Source: Rhizomys pruinosus (lineage: Eukaryota > Chordata > Mammalia > Rodentia > Spalacidae). From it: 64,000 bases of DNA. The notes below the pieces were generated by a model, which did not search any database, was not told where the DNA came from, and saw only the letters and a program-made list of their open reading frames with translations. How positions within the stretch are numbered: the stretch's first letter is position 1; the number at the start of each line of letters is the position of its first letter. Position numbers and translations under genes: made by a program. The stretch covers positions 1,537,969 through 1,601,968 of the forward strand of contig VZQC01012403.1 of the NCBI GenBank assembly GCA_009823505.1, read 5' to 3'. Of this stretch, positions 35,525-47,159 are shown in pieces.

Positions 35525-37975
35525 GGGGCTGGAGAGATGGTCTAGCAGTTAAGTATATTCGATTAAGGCATATTTAATTGACGTGAGCTCAGCAAGTACC
35601 CAGTTTCGCCTAGACACTGTCTACAGGACACATGGTGTTTTAGGACTTAGTAAAAGTAAACATGTGTATATTAAACAACATTGGTTTACAGAATCTGATA
35701 AAAATGGTAATGCATCTGAATTAAATGGAGATATAATTCGCTGTTGCCCACATTTGCTTTACATAAAATCTGTAGAGCAAGACCTTTGGGATTGACACAT
35801 ACAAGATGTTCTCTATAATTTCTCTGTTGGACAGTATCACCTTGTAGCATTCTCGTTAAGATGATTTAAACGTAAAAATTAAGTTTGCTTCCCAAGTTAA
35901 ATCATATATAGTCACCCAAAGAACATGGGTGAATTGAGGTGAAATCTGTGCCTTGACTCCACCCTATAGTCCTGTATAATACAACTATCTTCAGGAGACT
36001 CATACGCTAAAAAAAAAAAAAAAAAAGGGGGGGGGTACAGAAAGACATGAAACCTTTGCATCAAACCCTTGCAATTCAAAACTTAAAACTAACTAGGGAG
36101 AAAAGATTTTGTTTGTTCCAACAGGACAAAACGTCACAACTTAACGGCTGAGAAAGAAAAGAATACAGTTTGAATTGATAGGATGTACCAAAGTGGCAGC
36201 GGAAAGCGGACCCGTCCTGACATTCAAAGGAAGAAAAGCCCTCAGATTGCTACAAACACGGAACTCCCTCTGTAAGGAGCCGTACATGGTAACAACTAGT
36301 TATAATGAGTCCTAAGGAAACGTACCTTCTAGGTGCCACAAGGGTTCTTATATGAAAGACTTTCTTGCCTTCCCCCCCCATAGAACAAGGAGAAAATATG
36401 ACGATGATGAGGTCGTCCCCAACTGTAAATTGGAGGCAACTACTGTAGCGAGGTAATCTCTGATAAAACCGGTAAAACTGCTTACTTTAATTGACTAATA
36501 GACATGTGAACTGTGGAAGGGATTACCCCTGTTCAGAAACAAATATAATACTAAAGTCCTAGGGCAATGCACTCAGGCTAAATATATTAATACAGGAGCT
36601 CTGAACAGTTCAGCAATGGGCATGGATTGTCTTAACCCGAGTGGATGTTGCCGGGAGATGATCCAAGGCCCCCCAAAAAGGTAAGTGCCTCTTGCCTGTA
36701 GGTTGGGCTACCTAAGGAAGAGAGGCGATAATGCCTGCTGCCGAAGACCTGACGGTAACATGGGAGGGATGTATTGACACCACACAGGCAGTGTACAGCT
36801 GGCCTCTGGACATGCCAGAGAGTGTTACCAAGGCCACTAACCAATAAAGCAATATGGGTCTCCCTGCGATCAGAAGACTCCACCGTCAGCACCAGCGACA
36901 CTCCAACCTGCCTGGAAATACTGTGGGGGGCAGCAAGGCAGCCATTGCCTGTAGATCCCACATCTAATTGGCTATTGGCTCTCCCCTTGGAGAAATAACC
37001 GCATGGCTGATGCCACAAGCTTACATCCTCTACAGTTAGGAGAGTGTTATAAGCCACAGTAAGACCCTGTCATATTTAACAGGGGGGGAAATTGTAATTC
37101 ATGGATTAAACATATCCAAAACGTGTCTATGCTAAAGTAACCTATCATAAACTCTTAGTGCTGCTTCTAATACCTATCTATCTAATTGCTTCGTTCATTA
37201 GTAGGATTCGAAAGTTAGTCCTGGACAACACTGTCAGCCCATGAAAGGAACAGCCAGAATTGACCAGAGTCAAGTCGCACAGCTCCAGAGAGCGATGGAC
37301 TGTTGTTTACCTCTCATCCCACCTTGCCCTGTGCCCCTTTTCTAAGCCTAGGGACAACCTGCGGAAGAGAGGGCGTGGAGAATGTACAGGGCCTGCGATT
37401 GGGTGAATGGGAACTACAGCAATGTGAAGTCTGGCACACTCATTTGATCTAACTTGACTGAACAACAACCTGTACCCCCACTGGATGGTGGGGCTGTAGG
37501 TGTGTTGGGCACAACAGCCTGCAGATAGGGTTCTTGCATGAAGGATGCTGTACTCATGGATTATCACTATAGCGTAAAATGAAAAAACAAAAAAACTGAG
37601 AGAAAATGCAGGACAGTTATGGCAGAATGCATGATCTGGGATGGGGTGGGGGTGGGGGGGGAGGGAAAGGGAAATAAGCCTGAACTGAATTGGAAAAAAT
37701 GTATGAAATGCACAAAGCATCAATAAAAAACTAATTTAAAAAAAAAAAAAAAGAGTGCCAACTGTTCTTGCAGAGGACCCGGGTTCGATCCCCAGCACCC
37801 ACATGGTGGCTGAGAACTGTCTGAAACTCCAATTCCAGGAGAACTCCAGTTCCAGGGGAATCTGACACCCTCTTCTTACCTCCGCGGCATTGCATGACAC
37901 GGGTACACAGACCTGCATGCAGACAGTACATTCATACACATAAAGAAAAATAAATAAAAATAAAATAAATATCTT
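35525..37975 (+). mobile_element. B2 SINE split by a 2.2-kb insert
   Basis: The head is at 35525-35553 and the body at 37754-37975. AGAAATCTCAACACAA precedes the head and follows the tail (about 37979-37994), showing that both parts are one SINE. Confidence 0.9.
35554..37753 (+). mobile_element. 2.2-kb insert within a B2 SINE, LINE-1-like 3' end
   Basis: The insert separates a B2 head (35525-35553) from its body (37754-37975). It has two A-tails: one at about 36010-36026 followed by G8, and one at 37738-37753. The last 200 bp (GGACAGTTATGGCAGAATGC onward) match LINE-1 3' UTRs. About 35590-37300 is unrecognised; it has several short open frames, a 70-codon ORF at 35583-35795 and a hydrophobic stretch (LLVLLLIPIYLIASFI) near 37160. 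An ERV or transcript-derived origin is possible but not shown. Confidence 0.6.
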
Positions 37976-38162
37976 AAAGAAATCTCAACACAAAATCTAT
38001 TCAGCCTAACATCAAATGTACAAATGTCTTAGAGTTCCAACACAGCCCAAAATTCCATAATTTCTTCTGAGTCTCAAGGAAATCCCATGTGTGAGTCCCT
38101 CTAAAATAAAATATTCAATGGCACAGAATAAATATTCCTGTTCCAAAAAATAGGGATGAAAA

Positions 38163-38293
38163 CTTACCATTTAATCCCAGGATGTGGGAATTTGAAGCAG
38201 GTGAATCTCTGTGCATTCAAGGCCAGCCTGGACTGCGTACAGAGTTACAGGACACCCAGGGCTACATAGTGAAACCCTGTCTAAAAAATAAAA
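38163..38293 (+). mobile_element. Diverged B1 SINE, first of a pair
   Basis: It lacks the extreme 5' end; TTTAATCCCAGGATG ... GTGAAACCCTGTCTAAAAAA. It is followed directly by another B1. Confidence 0.8.
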
Positions 38294-38296
38294 AGA

Positions 38297-38450
38297 GCCG
38301 GGCATGGTGGTGCAAGCCTTTAATCGCAGCACTCGGGAAGCAGAAGCAGGTAGATCCCTGTGACTTCAAGGCCAGCCTGATCTACAGAGCAAGCTCTGGG
38401 CCAGCTGGGACTGAAGGGAGACCCTGTCTCAAAAATACCAAAAAAAAAGT
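38297..38450 (+). mobile_element. B1 SINE, second of a pair
   Basis: Complete B1 from GCCGGGCATGGTGGTGCAAG to the A-tail, inserted in or after the tail of the preceding B1. Confidence 0.9.
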
Positions 38451-38539
38451 AATAAAAATAAAATGAAAGAAAAAAAAAAGATAAAGTGGAGAAGAAGGCT
38501 TAAATCCATCAGGAGAAACTCTAAAACCTGCAGCTCCAG

Positions 38540-38975
38540 GTCTGGTGTCTGGGGTGGTGACCGGACCATATGTGTCCCTAGGGGCCTGTGTGGCCCTGGT
38601 GTCTGGGGTGGTGACTGGACCATATGTGCCCCTAGGGGCCTGCGTGGCCCTGGTGTCTGGAGTGGTGACTGGACCATATGTGCCACTAGGGGCCTGCATG
38701 GCCCTGGTGTCTGGGGTGGTGACTGGACCATATGTGCCCCTAGGGGCCTGTGTGGCCCTGGTGTCTGGGGTGGTGACTGGACCTATGTGCCCCTAGGGGC
38801 CTGTGTGGCCCTGGTGTCTGGGGTGGTGACTGGACCATATGTGCCCCTAGGGGCCTGTGTGGCCCTGGTGTCTGGGGTGGTGACTGGACCTATGTGCCCC
38901 TAGGGGCCTGTGTGGCCCTGGTGTCTGGGGTGGTGACTGGACCATATGTGCCCCTGGGGCCTGCGTAGCCCTGGC
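38540..38975 (+). repeat. 54-bp minisatellite
   Basis: TGGTGTCTGG recurs near 38543, 38597, 38651, 38705, 38759, 38812, 38866 and 38919, a 54/53-bp period with eight units. Each full unit holds the palindrome CCCCTAGGGG. Being 18 codons long, the unit leaves long open frames on both strands that are not genes. Confidence 0.93.
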
Positions 38976-40465
38976 TCTCCAGCTCTTGCCTACAACAATT
39001 GTGTTTTCTCCCTTAGCCCTGATCTGCGTGGCACTGCAGCTCTCCTTAGGAGGTGTCTCACGTTTCTGGCATTCCAGTTTCCTGGACTCTTCATTGGAAC
39101 TTAAGTTTCCCCTTCATAACTTTACACACAGCCCCAAAGTTTATTGAAATACACAGAAAGGTACACAAAACCTAAGTGCAGCACTTGCTGAATTTTCTAA
39201 AGGTAAACTTATAATTAGCACCCAGATGAGGAAAGTGATCATCACTCACACCCTAGAACACTACTTTGTCTTATCCTCCAGCCATCATACCTCCAAAATA
39301 CTAAAAAAAAAAACAAAGAAATAAAAATCTGTTTGCACTATGATGACTTATAGCTTCATAGATGAACTTTGCCTGCTTTTTAACGTCTTCAGTATCTAAA
39401 ATCTTAGACTCAATATTTGTGGGATTCTTCTCAATTGAAACGATTGTACATTTATTTCCATAATTATAGTGTGCTAAATTATCACAATTTAGACCATATA
39501 TATATATGGACTGTTCATGGGTCCCTGGACTTTTTTCAAGGTTTAACCAGTATTGCTGTTCCTATTTCATGAATGAATGCATTTCACATTTCAGTGTCTG
39601 TATAGAAGCCTAACTTCTGGGTCACAGGGAATATCAACGCTCTGCCTTTGCAGATACCGATGAAAGGCTTTTGGAGTCCCTCCAGCTTCAGCTCCTGGTA
39701 GTACTCTGTGAGAGTTCCAGTGCTCCACATTCTCATCAATCCCTCTGTCCTTGTATTTTTAGCCTCAGCGATGCTGCTCATAGTGCAGGTGCAGGCATGA
39801 ATTTTCTGACCCATAGTATAAAGTGTCCACTGTGAATTTTAGGAGAGAAAGCATATTGAGTTTAGTTCCCACTTCCAGTTTGACTCATTTGGTTTCTCCC
39901 TTTGGAAAGGCAGAGGAAGACTGGAGGCTGGAGAGTCATGATGGTGTGAGACATTGGGGATCCCAGACTCCCTCAGGAAGAGTGAATATTTTGGCCTTGT
40001 AGTGTTTATTACAAAGAACATTTGCCTCTGATGGACATGCTTTTTCCTTTCCAAAGCAGAGCAGCTTCAGCTATGAAAATAAGAATATTGGTTTTTAATG
40101 GTGTGATTTGGAATGAGGGGAGGACCAAACTTCTCAATCTTTGTCTTGCTGTCTGAGATGATTTTTCAAAAGAACACCTCATATTTTAAGATGATTCGTA
40201 AATTTTTTAAAACTAAATGAGTATACCTCAAAGCCTTTGCAATGTTCAGACAAAACTTTTGGTACCTGCCCCAGCTGTTCAAATATATGTAGATATACCC
40301 ATTTTTTAATAAAGAGAGATTTTAATGTGATGTCTGAGTTTTAGATTCTAACAAGTAGCTTGAAACCTGGTAAGCTAAAAACTTAGATTTAACAAAAGTA
40401 CTAATATTTCCCCCCCAACCCGTCCCCCTAATATTTTTATTTTTAATCAGTGATTATATCCAAAA
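38976..40465. other. Intergenic, nothing recognised
   Basis: No V motif found in either strand; short ORFs look like chance. Confidence 0.5.
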
Positions 40466-40482
40466 ATAATATATATATATAC

Positions 40483-40529
<47 letters not shown>
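40466..40529 (+). repeat. (TA)n-(GT)n microsatellite
   Basis: TA-rich part followed by GT repeats. Confidence 0.95.
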
Positions 40530-40531
<2 letters not shown>

Positions 40532-40734
40532 GAAAAAAAGTAGCTCTTCCCTTAGTGGTCAAATGAACTCTGATCTTTATCAATTTACAGCTTCAAATTG
40601 GAAACAAAATAGCATGGAACAGAACAATGAAAAAAATACAGAACAATGAAAAAAATACTCGGATATAGCAGGACAAATTCCCACCTTAAAGTTGTTTCTT
40701 CTATAGAGAACTCTGAATGAAAATACAGATTTGG

Positions 40735-40957
40735 GGCTGGAGAGATGGCTCCCCATTTAAGAGCAGCGGATGCTCTTTCAGAAGACCCACGCTCAACTCC
40801 CAGCACACACACAGTGGCTAACAACCATCTGCAACTCTAGTTACAGGGGACCTGATGCCCTCTTCTGACCTCTGTGGACTTCACATGTCATGGGCACACT
40901 TACATACATGCAGGCAATACACGCATGCCCATAAAATAAAATAATAAATAATAAACA
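40735..40957 (+). mobile_element. B2 SINE
   Basis: Diverged B2 with B box GCTCAACTCCCAGCAC and an AAATAAAATAATAA tail. Confidence 0.88.
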
Positions 40958-40984
40958 AAATATTATTAAACAGATTCAAATACA

Positions 40985-41212
40985 TTTTATTTTTTAATTT
41001 TTATTTATTCTTTATGTCTATGAATGTACTGTCTGCATATAGGTCTGTGCACCTGTGTCGTGCAATGCTGTAGAGGTCAGAAGAGGGTGTCGGATTCCCC
41101 TGGAACTGGAATTAAAGACGGCTCTCAGCCGCCATGTGGGTGCTGGGGATCGAACCCGGGTCCTTTGCAAGAGCAGTCGGCGCTCTTAAATGCTAGGCCA
41201 TCTCTCCAGCCC
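40985..41212 (-). mobile_element. B2 SINE
   Basis: Complement of B2. It lies tail to tail with the preceding plus-strand B2 and is flanked by CAAATACATTTTA on both sides. Confidence 0.92.
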
Positions 41213-41771
41213 TCAAATACATTTTAAACATTATAACCATCCCAGAAACTTGGGGGAATAGCTCAAATCAAATCTGTTCTTGCATAAAGGTTGCTGGTAT
41301 GATTGTGGAAAGGGTTGCAACTTAATTTACTCTGCCTCATGGAGTAATGATACTGGTTTTGAGAAAAATCAGTGGAAGGCAATTATACTGAAATGGATTA
41401 AATAAAGCATTCTATGTGATAATCTCATATAAATACAAAAATGAGTCTGAAAATTTAAACACACATGGGTAAAAACCTCCATTTTTTTCTAAAGAAAACT
41501 TAATTTTCAGTCTCACAAGATTTATAGGTTTTGTTCATTGTATACTTTCGACTGATTTCACATTTGCTGTGAACGTGCTAAATAATCTATTCTATCTGTA
41601 TCTAACATTTAAAAATACATATCCATGCTTCTAATGCGTGATATTTCTGATGCTGCACAGGAACTGAATGAAAGTCTCCTTTGCAGGCCCCACCTGTACT
41701 GCCGCAGCCGTGTTTCTCCCCGTATCTGCTGGGGCCTCTCCCCAGGGCCGTCTATTTGGGTTGAGGTTTTT

Positions 41772-42007
41772 GTTTTTTGTTTTTTGTTTTTAATTTTTTA
41801 ATTTATTTTTGTATGTGTATGAATGTACTGTCTGCATGTAGGTTTGTGCACCCGTGTGGTGCAATGCCTCGGAGGTCAGAAGAGGGTGTAGGATTCCCCT
41901 GGAACTGGAGTTAAAGACGGTTCTCAGCATGTGGGAGCTGGGGATCGAACCTGGGTCCTCTGCAAGAGCGGTCGGTGCTCTTAACCGCTAGGCCATCTCT
42001 CCAGCCC
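41772..42007 (-). mobile_element. B2 SINE abutting the TRAV19-like recombination signal
   Basis: Complement of B2 with an exact 15-bp duplication TGGGTTGAGGTTTTT at 41757-41771 and 42008-42022. The inner copy overlaps the nonamer. Confidence 0.94.
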
Positions 42008-42015
42008 TGGGTTGA

Positions 42016-42054
42016 GGTTTTTTTAGGGCTCCTGTAGACACCTCTCTCACTGTG
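42016..42054 (-). promoter_or_regulatory. Recombination signal, 23-bp spacer, of the TRAV19-like V
   Basis: On the minus strand, heptamer CACAGTG (42048-42054), 23 bp, and nonamer AAAAAAACC (42016-42024). Seven of the nine nonamer bases belong to the target duplication of the adjoining B2 SINE. Confidence 0.92.
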
Positions 42055-42588
42055 GCATCACTCAGAGCACAGAAGTACACTGCCGAGTCCTCAACCTGTG
42101 TGGCTGTGACGGTGAGCTTGATGGAACTGGCTGACTTCTGGAAGTTCAGAGAATAGCGACCGGCTGTTGCATTGTCCTTATTGTAAGAGTCCTGACGAAC
42201 CAGGAGCACCATTTCCCCACCTGGTGCTTGTTTGTACCAGAATAAGCTATAATTAGGTTCACGGGTTTCATACACACAGTCCAAGGTTGCAGCCTCCTTC
42301 TCCATAACAGGAAATTCAGAGTGAGCCTGAGTTACCTTCTGTGACATGCTGGAGCCTGTGGGAGAGGCAGAAACAGACAGCTTTCATTTATAACCATGGA
42401 GACAGAGGGATGAAGTCATTTATGACCCAGGGTTCTAATTATCCATCCCATCTGAGCCTCATCAGAAAACAATGGTCTGTTTTCTCCCATGGCTTTAAGG
42501 GCTAAAAATAACCTGACCCTGTGCTGGGAACATGCTTACCAAAGCATGTGGTGGCAATGGCTGCCCCCAGCAACCTGATGATCAGCAG
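42055..42588 (-). pseudogene. TRAV19-like: T-cell receptor alpha V segment, human TRAV19 / mouse TRAV16 type, CTG in place of ATG
   Basis: The V exon (42055-42355) is intact: (SS)MSQKVTQAH, Cys in [34 protein letters not shown] and Cys in [11 protein letters not shown]. All match human TRAV19 closely. The acceptor is CCCACAG, the intron 42356-42539 and the donor GTAAGC, in phase 1. The leader exon (42540-42588) reads LLIIRLLGAAIATTCFG and aligns residue by residue with the TRAV19 leader, but the first codon, 42586-42588, is CTG. The frame upstream stays open without a nearby ATG (the next is about 230 bp away at 42819). By IMGT-like rules this is a pseudogene for lack of an initiation codon; weak CTG initiation remains possible. 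The recombination signal is good, so it can still rearrange. Confidence 0.85.
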
Positions 42589-43799
42589 CTGGTAGTTCTT
42601 CCTCTGAATAATCTTTCCTACATTCAGTCTTGCTAAAGAGAAACAAGAAAAGTTAGCGGGCTGTGGGATGCCTCTGCCCCAATAGGAAATGCAGTTAGCA
42701 GCTAGCAGAAATGTCACAGGTTCAGTGTGCTGTCCTGTGCTCACTGTAGAGACTGCTCTGAGCAGCTGGTGAGTCTCATTAGGGTTTTCTGGATGGGAAA
42801 TCATCAGTGGTAAAGTCAAATTATGTTCGGTTCATTATCTCTGGTGGAACATAAAGAACTTATAATTTATTGTGAACTATAGTACACACAGGATGGCATA
42901 GTTCTGCACATGTGGTCTGTATACCCCCCCCCCTTTTCTGTGTGCAAGAGCAAGATGAACACCAACCATGCAACTCCAACAACTTAACAGACAGGAAAAA
43001 ATTTTGGTCTCTGTTTTGTTCCTAACTTGCCACTCTTGGACTCCAGAAGACACTTCATGAGCATATTGGTGGTTACTGAGTGGTTTCTTACCATGCCTCC
43101 TCAGTCACAGAGGCCGTGGAGAGTGCCACGGGAAGATTATAAATAAAAGAAAGAGGGCAATTCCTGAGGAAAGCTGACCATCCTTCAGGAGTCGCCATCA
43201 GCTGCCAGTAGCTCCTCCACTGGCTTTGCTTCCTGCCCCACCGTAATAAACCCCGGGTAGATTTGACTGAATGAAGGCTGCGTTCCACCACCCTAAGTAT
43301 AGGTCAAAAAGAAATCATGTACTTACACCAAGAACAGGTTTATTTTTTAAAGGGCATTACTGTTCTTCTAAAGTCAGTATTTTGATACTGGAGTGATATC
43401 CTCACAGGCTTTCTCCTCCCATGCCCTGCACTCTTTTATAGCAATTTTAGGCTTGCAACAGAAGTAAATGATTGAACAGAAGGTACAGAGATTCCCCGAA
43501 TAACCCCTTCCCTGCACATGCATATCCTCTCCCGTTTTCCATGCTGTGCACCAGAGGGACACACAGATTAAAACAGATCATGATCACAGAGTCCACAGTT
43601 TAGACTTCATTCTCAGGACTGGGCATTCTCTAGTTTACACAAATATAATGGCAAGTGCTCATCCTGACAGCAGTACACAGACTTCTGTGGCTCTAATGTT
43701 CTAGAGTTAGATACTAGTGATGAGCGGACAACTGTGAAGATACTACCATGATTAACACTGTAGCATTCAAATTGCATATCAACAAACAGACATTTAAAA
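42589..43799. other. 5' flank of the TRAV19-like V
   Basis: The minus-strand frame stays open upstream of the leader to 42819, but without a leader-like ATG. No other feature seen. Confidence 0.5.
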
Positions 43800-44095
43800 C
43801 AGGTGGTGCTTCCAACCTAGCAGAGAACTCTTGGTACCTAGTCATGGCCGGCTGAGGGAGAGTTGATCTTCTTTAAGGAAGTGATGTCAGACAGGCTGAA
43901 CAGGCTGCAGTGGATAAACACACCAAGAGACATTTGGCGCAGAAACCTGACTTGATAAGCCTTAGCATTCATGACAATGGATGAAATTGTGTGGGAGGGC
44001 TGCAGGGTGCAGCTAGGAGAGGGGTCCAAATATGATCAAGGTGTATTGTACCAAATGCATAAAAAATACGTAAATATATGTTAGAAATAAATTTA
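43800..44095 (+). mobile_element. LINE-1 3' UTR fragment
   Basis: It shares GAGTTGATCTTCTTTAA, GACAATGGATGAAATTGTG and the AATTGTACCAAATGCATAA-type end with the 3' UTRs near 52640 and 60930. Confidence 0.6.
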
Positions 44096-44199
44096 AAAGG
44101 CTTGAGTGGTCAGATGTTCTATAACAGACACCTTTGCCTTCACGTTTTTGTCTTCTGTCTACTATGGCTGTCTGGTGATCTAAATGCCCTTTCTCTTTT

Positions 44200-44453
44200 T
44201 TTTATTTTTATTTTATTTTTTAAATTTATTTCTGTATGTGTATGAATGTACTGTCTGCATGCAAGTTTGCGCACCCATGTCGTGCAATGCCGCAGAGGTC
44301 AGAAGAGGGTGTTGGATTCCCCTGGAACTGGAGTTCTCCTGGAGTTGGAGTTCCAGACGGTTCTTGGCTGATATGTGGGTGCTAGGGATTGAACCCGGGT
44401 CCTCTGCAAGAGCAGTCGGTGCTCTTAACCGCTAGGCCATCTCTCCAGCCCCT
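44200..44453 (-). mobile_element. B2 SINE
   Basis: Complement of B2 carrying the duplicated TGGAGTTCTCCTGGAGTTGG module; near-identical TAAATGCC(C)TTTCTC on both sides. Confidence 0.92.
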
Positions 44454-45002
44454 AAATGCCTTTTCTCATAATAATTAAGGTAAATGAGAATACATAAGAT
44501 CCTAAAAACTTGAATTATATTGAAATTATATTTATCAAATATAAGTAAGAAGATATGTCTAAAATCTGTTATGGAAAAATCAATAGACTAAATAGTCACA
44601 TGAATAAGACCCAACTGGAGGCGGAAAGAGGACCAGTGACTAAGGAATTTGACAATCTGATCATCTCAGGGCAAACAAAACACCAAGGATTTTCCTACAC
44701 TTACGGTGATTCCTGTAAGATCTAGATGCAGATTTACCATGAAAAGATCTAGGCCTCTATTCCATAAGCCCTTTCTATCCAAAGCCCAGAATCCTACGTT
44801 TTTAATTTTTTTCCCTTTATCTTGAATAAATCAGTGCAGAATCAGCCTTGTGAAACCTGTCTATGTGCCAGCAAAACCCAAACACATGGAAGAGGGAGAA
44901 AGGACAGCCAGGTATTTTGAAACTATTAACTGGACTATCCTGTAGATATATTAAGTCCACTTGATCTGTACTAACATTTAACTATGATGCTTCTTGTTCA
45001 CT

Positions 45003-45207
45003 TTTTTAAATTTTTTTTTATGTGTATGAGTGTACTGTCTGCATGTAGGTTGGTGCACCTGTGTGGTGCAATGCTGCGGAGGTCAGAAGAGGGCATCAGA
45101 TTCCCCTGGAACTGGAGGTAAAGAAGGTTCTTAGCCGCCATGTGGGTGCTGGTCAAACCTGCAAGAGCAGTCAGTGCTCTTAACCACTGAGTCATCCCTC
45201 CAGCCCC
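45003..45207 (-). mobile_element. B2 SINE with internal deletion
   Basis: Complement of B2; the B-box region is shortened (GTGCTGGTCAAACCTGC), lacking about 15 bp. TTCACTTTTAAATTTT-like sequence lies on both sides. Confidence 0.9.
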
Positions 45208-45442
45208 TCTTTATTCACTTTTAAATTTTGTAAAATTTCTTTGAGAATTTCATACATGAATGTCTGTATTTACATCATTTCCACCCTTCCCCTACACCTT
45301 CCAATTATTTTATGTCCCCCAAGTCCATCTTAAACTTACCATCTCTTCTACAAATATTGTTACATATTTGTATATATGTATATATGATATTCCATCCCAT
45401 AAGCCTTGCTTGTATTTACATGTGTTAGGACTGACACCTTGG

Positions 45443-45600
45443 TAGCCAGGCCTGGTGGCGCAAGCCTTTAATCCTAGCACTTGGGAGGCAGAGGCAGGCG
45501 GATCTTTGTGAATTCAAGGCCAGCCTGGTCTACAGAGTGAGTTCCAGGACAGCTGGGGCTACAGGGAGACCCTGTCTCAAAAACATCAAAAAAAAAAAAA
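45443..45600 (+). mobile_element. B1 SINE
   Basis: Complete B1 with A-tail, flanked by imperfect copies of AGGACTGACANCTTNGG on both sides. Confidence 0.92.
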
Positions 45601-46314
45601 AGATAAAGGACTGACAGCTTAGGATTGGCTAGCCTACCTGAGGTCTCAGTCTTAAAGAAAACTGTTTCTGCCTCTCTCAGCAGCCATTGTCTACTTGTCG
45701 CTCTTCATCTAGGGATGGGTCCTTTGTGAAATGTCCCCATCCACTTTCAATGTCAATCAATCCTGCCAACATACAGGTCTTGTTTAGGCAAATATAATGT
45801 GTAGATTCCATGGTGTAGCTTCCCCATCGTGTGCAGCAGGCATTCTGGTTCTTTGGCTCTTACAATATTTCTACTGCATCTTCTGTGGTGTTCCCTGAGC
45901 CTTAGGTTTTGTGGTTGTGTTGTAGATGTACCAATTAGAGCTGGGCACCCCATAGTTACTCTCTGCATTTTGACCAGTTGAGGATCCCTGCAGTAGCCCC
46001 TGTATGCTAGAAAAAGAAGCTTCTTGGATTAGGAGTGAGAGCTACACTTACCCATGGGGATAAGGATAAGTACTTAGAAAACAGTTTGGTACTATACTGA
46101 TTTACAAAAATGACACAAATAGATTCTCCTCTAGGGTCTAGGACTTTTTCAGCTACAGGTTCCTGGCTAGGTTTTCAATACCAGGCATGAGTTCCTTCCT
46201 TTTGAACAGGCCATATGTCCAACTAGAAGTCTGTTGTTTACCCCCATAAATGCCACCATTGCACCCTTGGACATGCTTTGCCTTGCCAGTAATTTCTGCT
46301 GCTCAAAGACTTTA

Positions 46315-46503
46315 ATGCCAGGTACGGTGGTGGGTGCCTGTAATCCCAGCCCTTGGCAGGCTGGTGCATCTCTGCAAGACTGAGGCCAGCCTCTTTAATC
46401 CTAGCCCTTGGCAGGCTGGTGCATCTCTGCAAGACTGAGGCCAGCCTCTTCCACATAGTGAGCTCCAGGTAGCCATGGACCAAGGAGACCATGTCACAAA
46501 ATA
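46315..46503 (+). mobile_element. B1 SINE with internal tandem duplication
   Basis: A B1-like body in which TAATCC(C/T)AGCCCTTGG and the next ~50 bases up to GAGGCCAGCCTCT occur twice in tandem (about 46340-46395 and 46396-46450). Confidence 0.8.
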
Positions 46504-46828
46504 AGACTTTCATAGGTGAGTCGGACATTTGATTAATTTTTTCCCTTGGCAGTTTGGACAGTACCTGCCAATACTTTAAGAACTTTCTGTAAGTGAGCAG
46601 ATTCCAGTTTAGAACCAGCTTGTTTCTTCCAAGTCATCGTCTTAAGAAAAATGTTGTTATGTTCAAGTTTTAAGAGGTAACCAAGGCCTATATTGTTGGA
46701 GGAGTCTCTTGGACCTCTCTAATCAACAACTTGAGGTCTTTGTGCCCCTTTCCTGGAAATGGGATTTTTACTGGTCTATGGCTCCTGGGAGAGCATTATC
46801 ACCCTGCATAGTAACTCTCCATTTAAAG

Positions 46829-46912
46829 ATATATATATATATATATATTTATATACATATGTGTGTGTATGTGTGTTGTCTTTGTGTGTGTCTGTGTGTG
46901 TCTGTGTGTGTA
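46829..46912 (+). repeat. (TA)n-(TG)n microsatellite
   Basis: TA repeats then TG-rich imperfect repeats. Confidence 0.93.
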
Positions 46913-46947
46913 GAGTTTTAGTAAGCTTATGAAATAATAACTTTTTC

Positions 46948-47101
46948 TTTTTGGGGGGTCTTTTCGAGACAGGGTCTCCCTGTAGCCCCAGCTGTCCTGG
47001 AACTCACTCTGTAGACCAGTCTGGCCTTGAATTCACAAAGATCCGCTTGCCTCTGCCTCCCAAGTGCTAGGATTAAAGGGCGTGGGCCACCATGCCGGGC
47101 C
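46948..47101 (-). mobile_element. B1 SINE
   Basis: Complement of a complete B1, flanked by AATAATAACTTTTTC on both sides. Confidence 0.92.
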
Positions 47102-47159
47102 AATAATAACTTTTTCTAACATCCTTTGTGTTCAGTAATCTATGACACTTGCTTGGCTT

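Larger units (their letters stand above)
45209..46940 (-). mobile_element. Ancient LINE-1 3' UTR, minus strand
   Basis: The motif AGGTCTTGTTTAGGC near 45776 and the T-rich start near 45210 are of the old rodent LINE-1 3' UTR type. Two B1 elements (45443, 46315) lie in it. The upper limit is uncertain. Confidence 0.55.

Noticed and set aside
35583..35795. 70-codon ORF in the 2.2-kb insert as a gene
   Set aside because: No family recognised, no flanking gene structure, and it lies in a retro-insert; kept only as part of that feature.
38463..38903. 146-codon and overlapping frames on both strands over the 54-bp repeat
   Set aside because: They are products of an 18-codon-long tandem unit, without start context, family signature or conservation of one frame.
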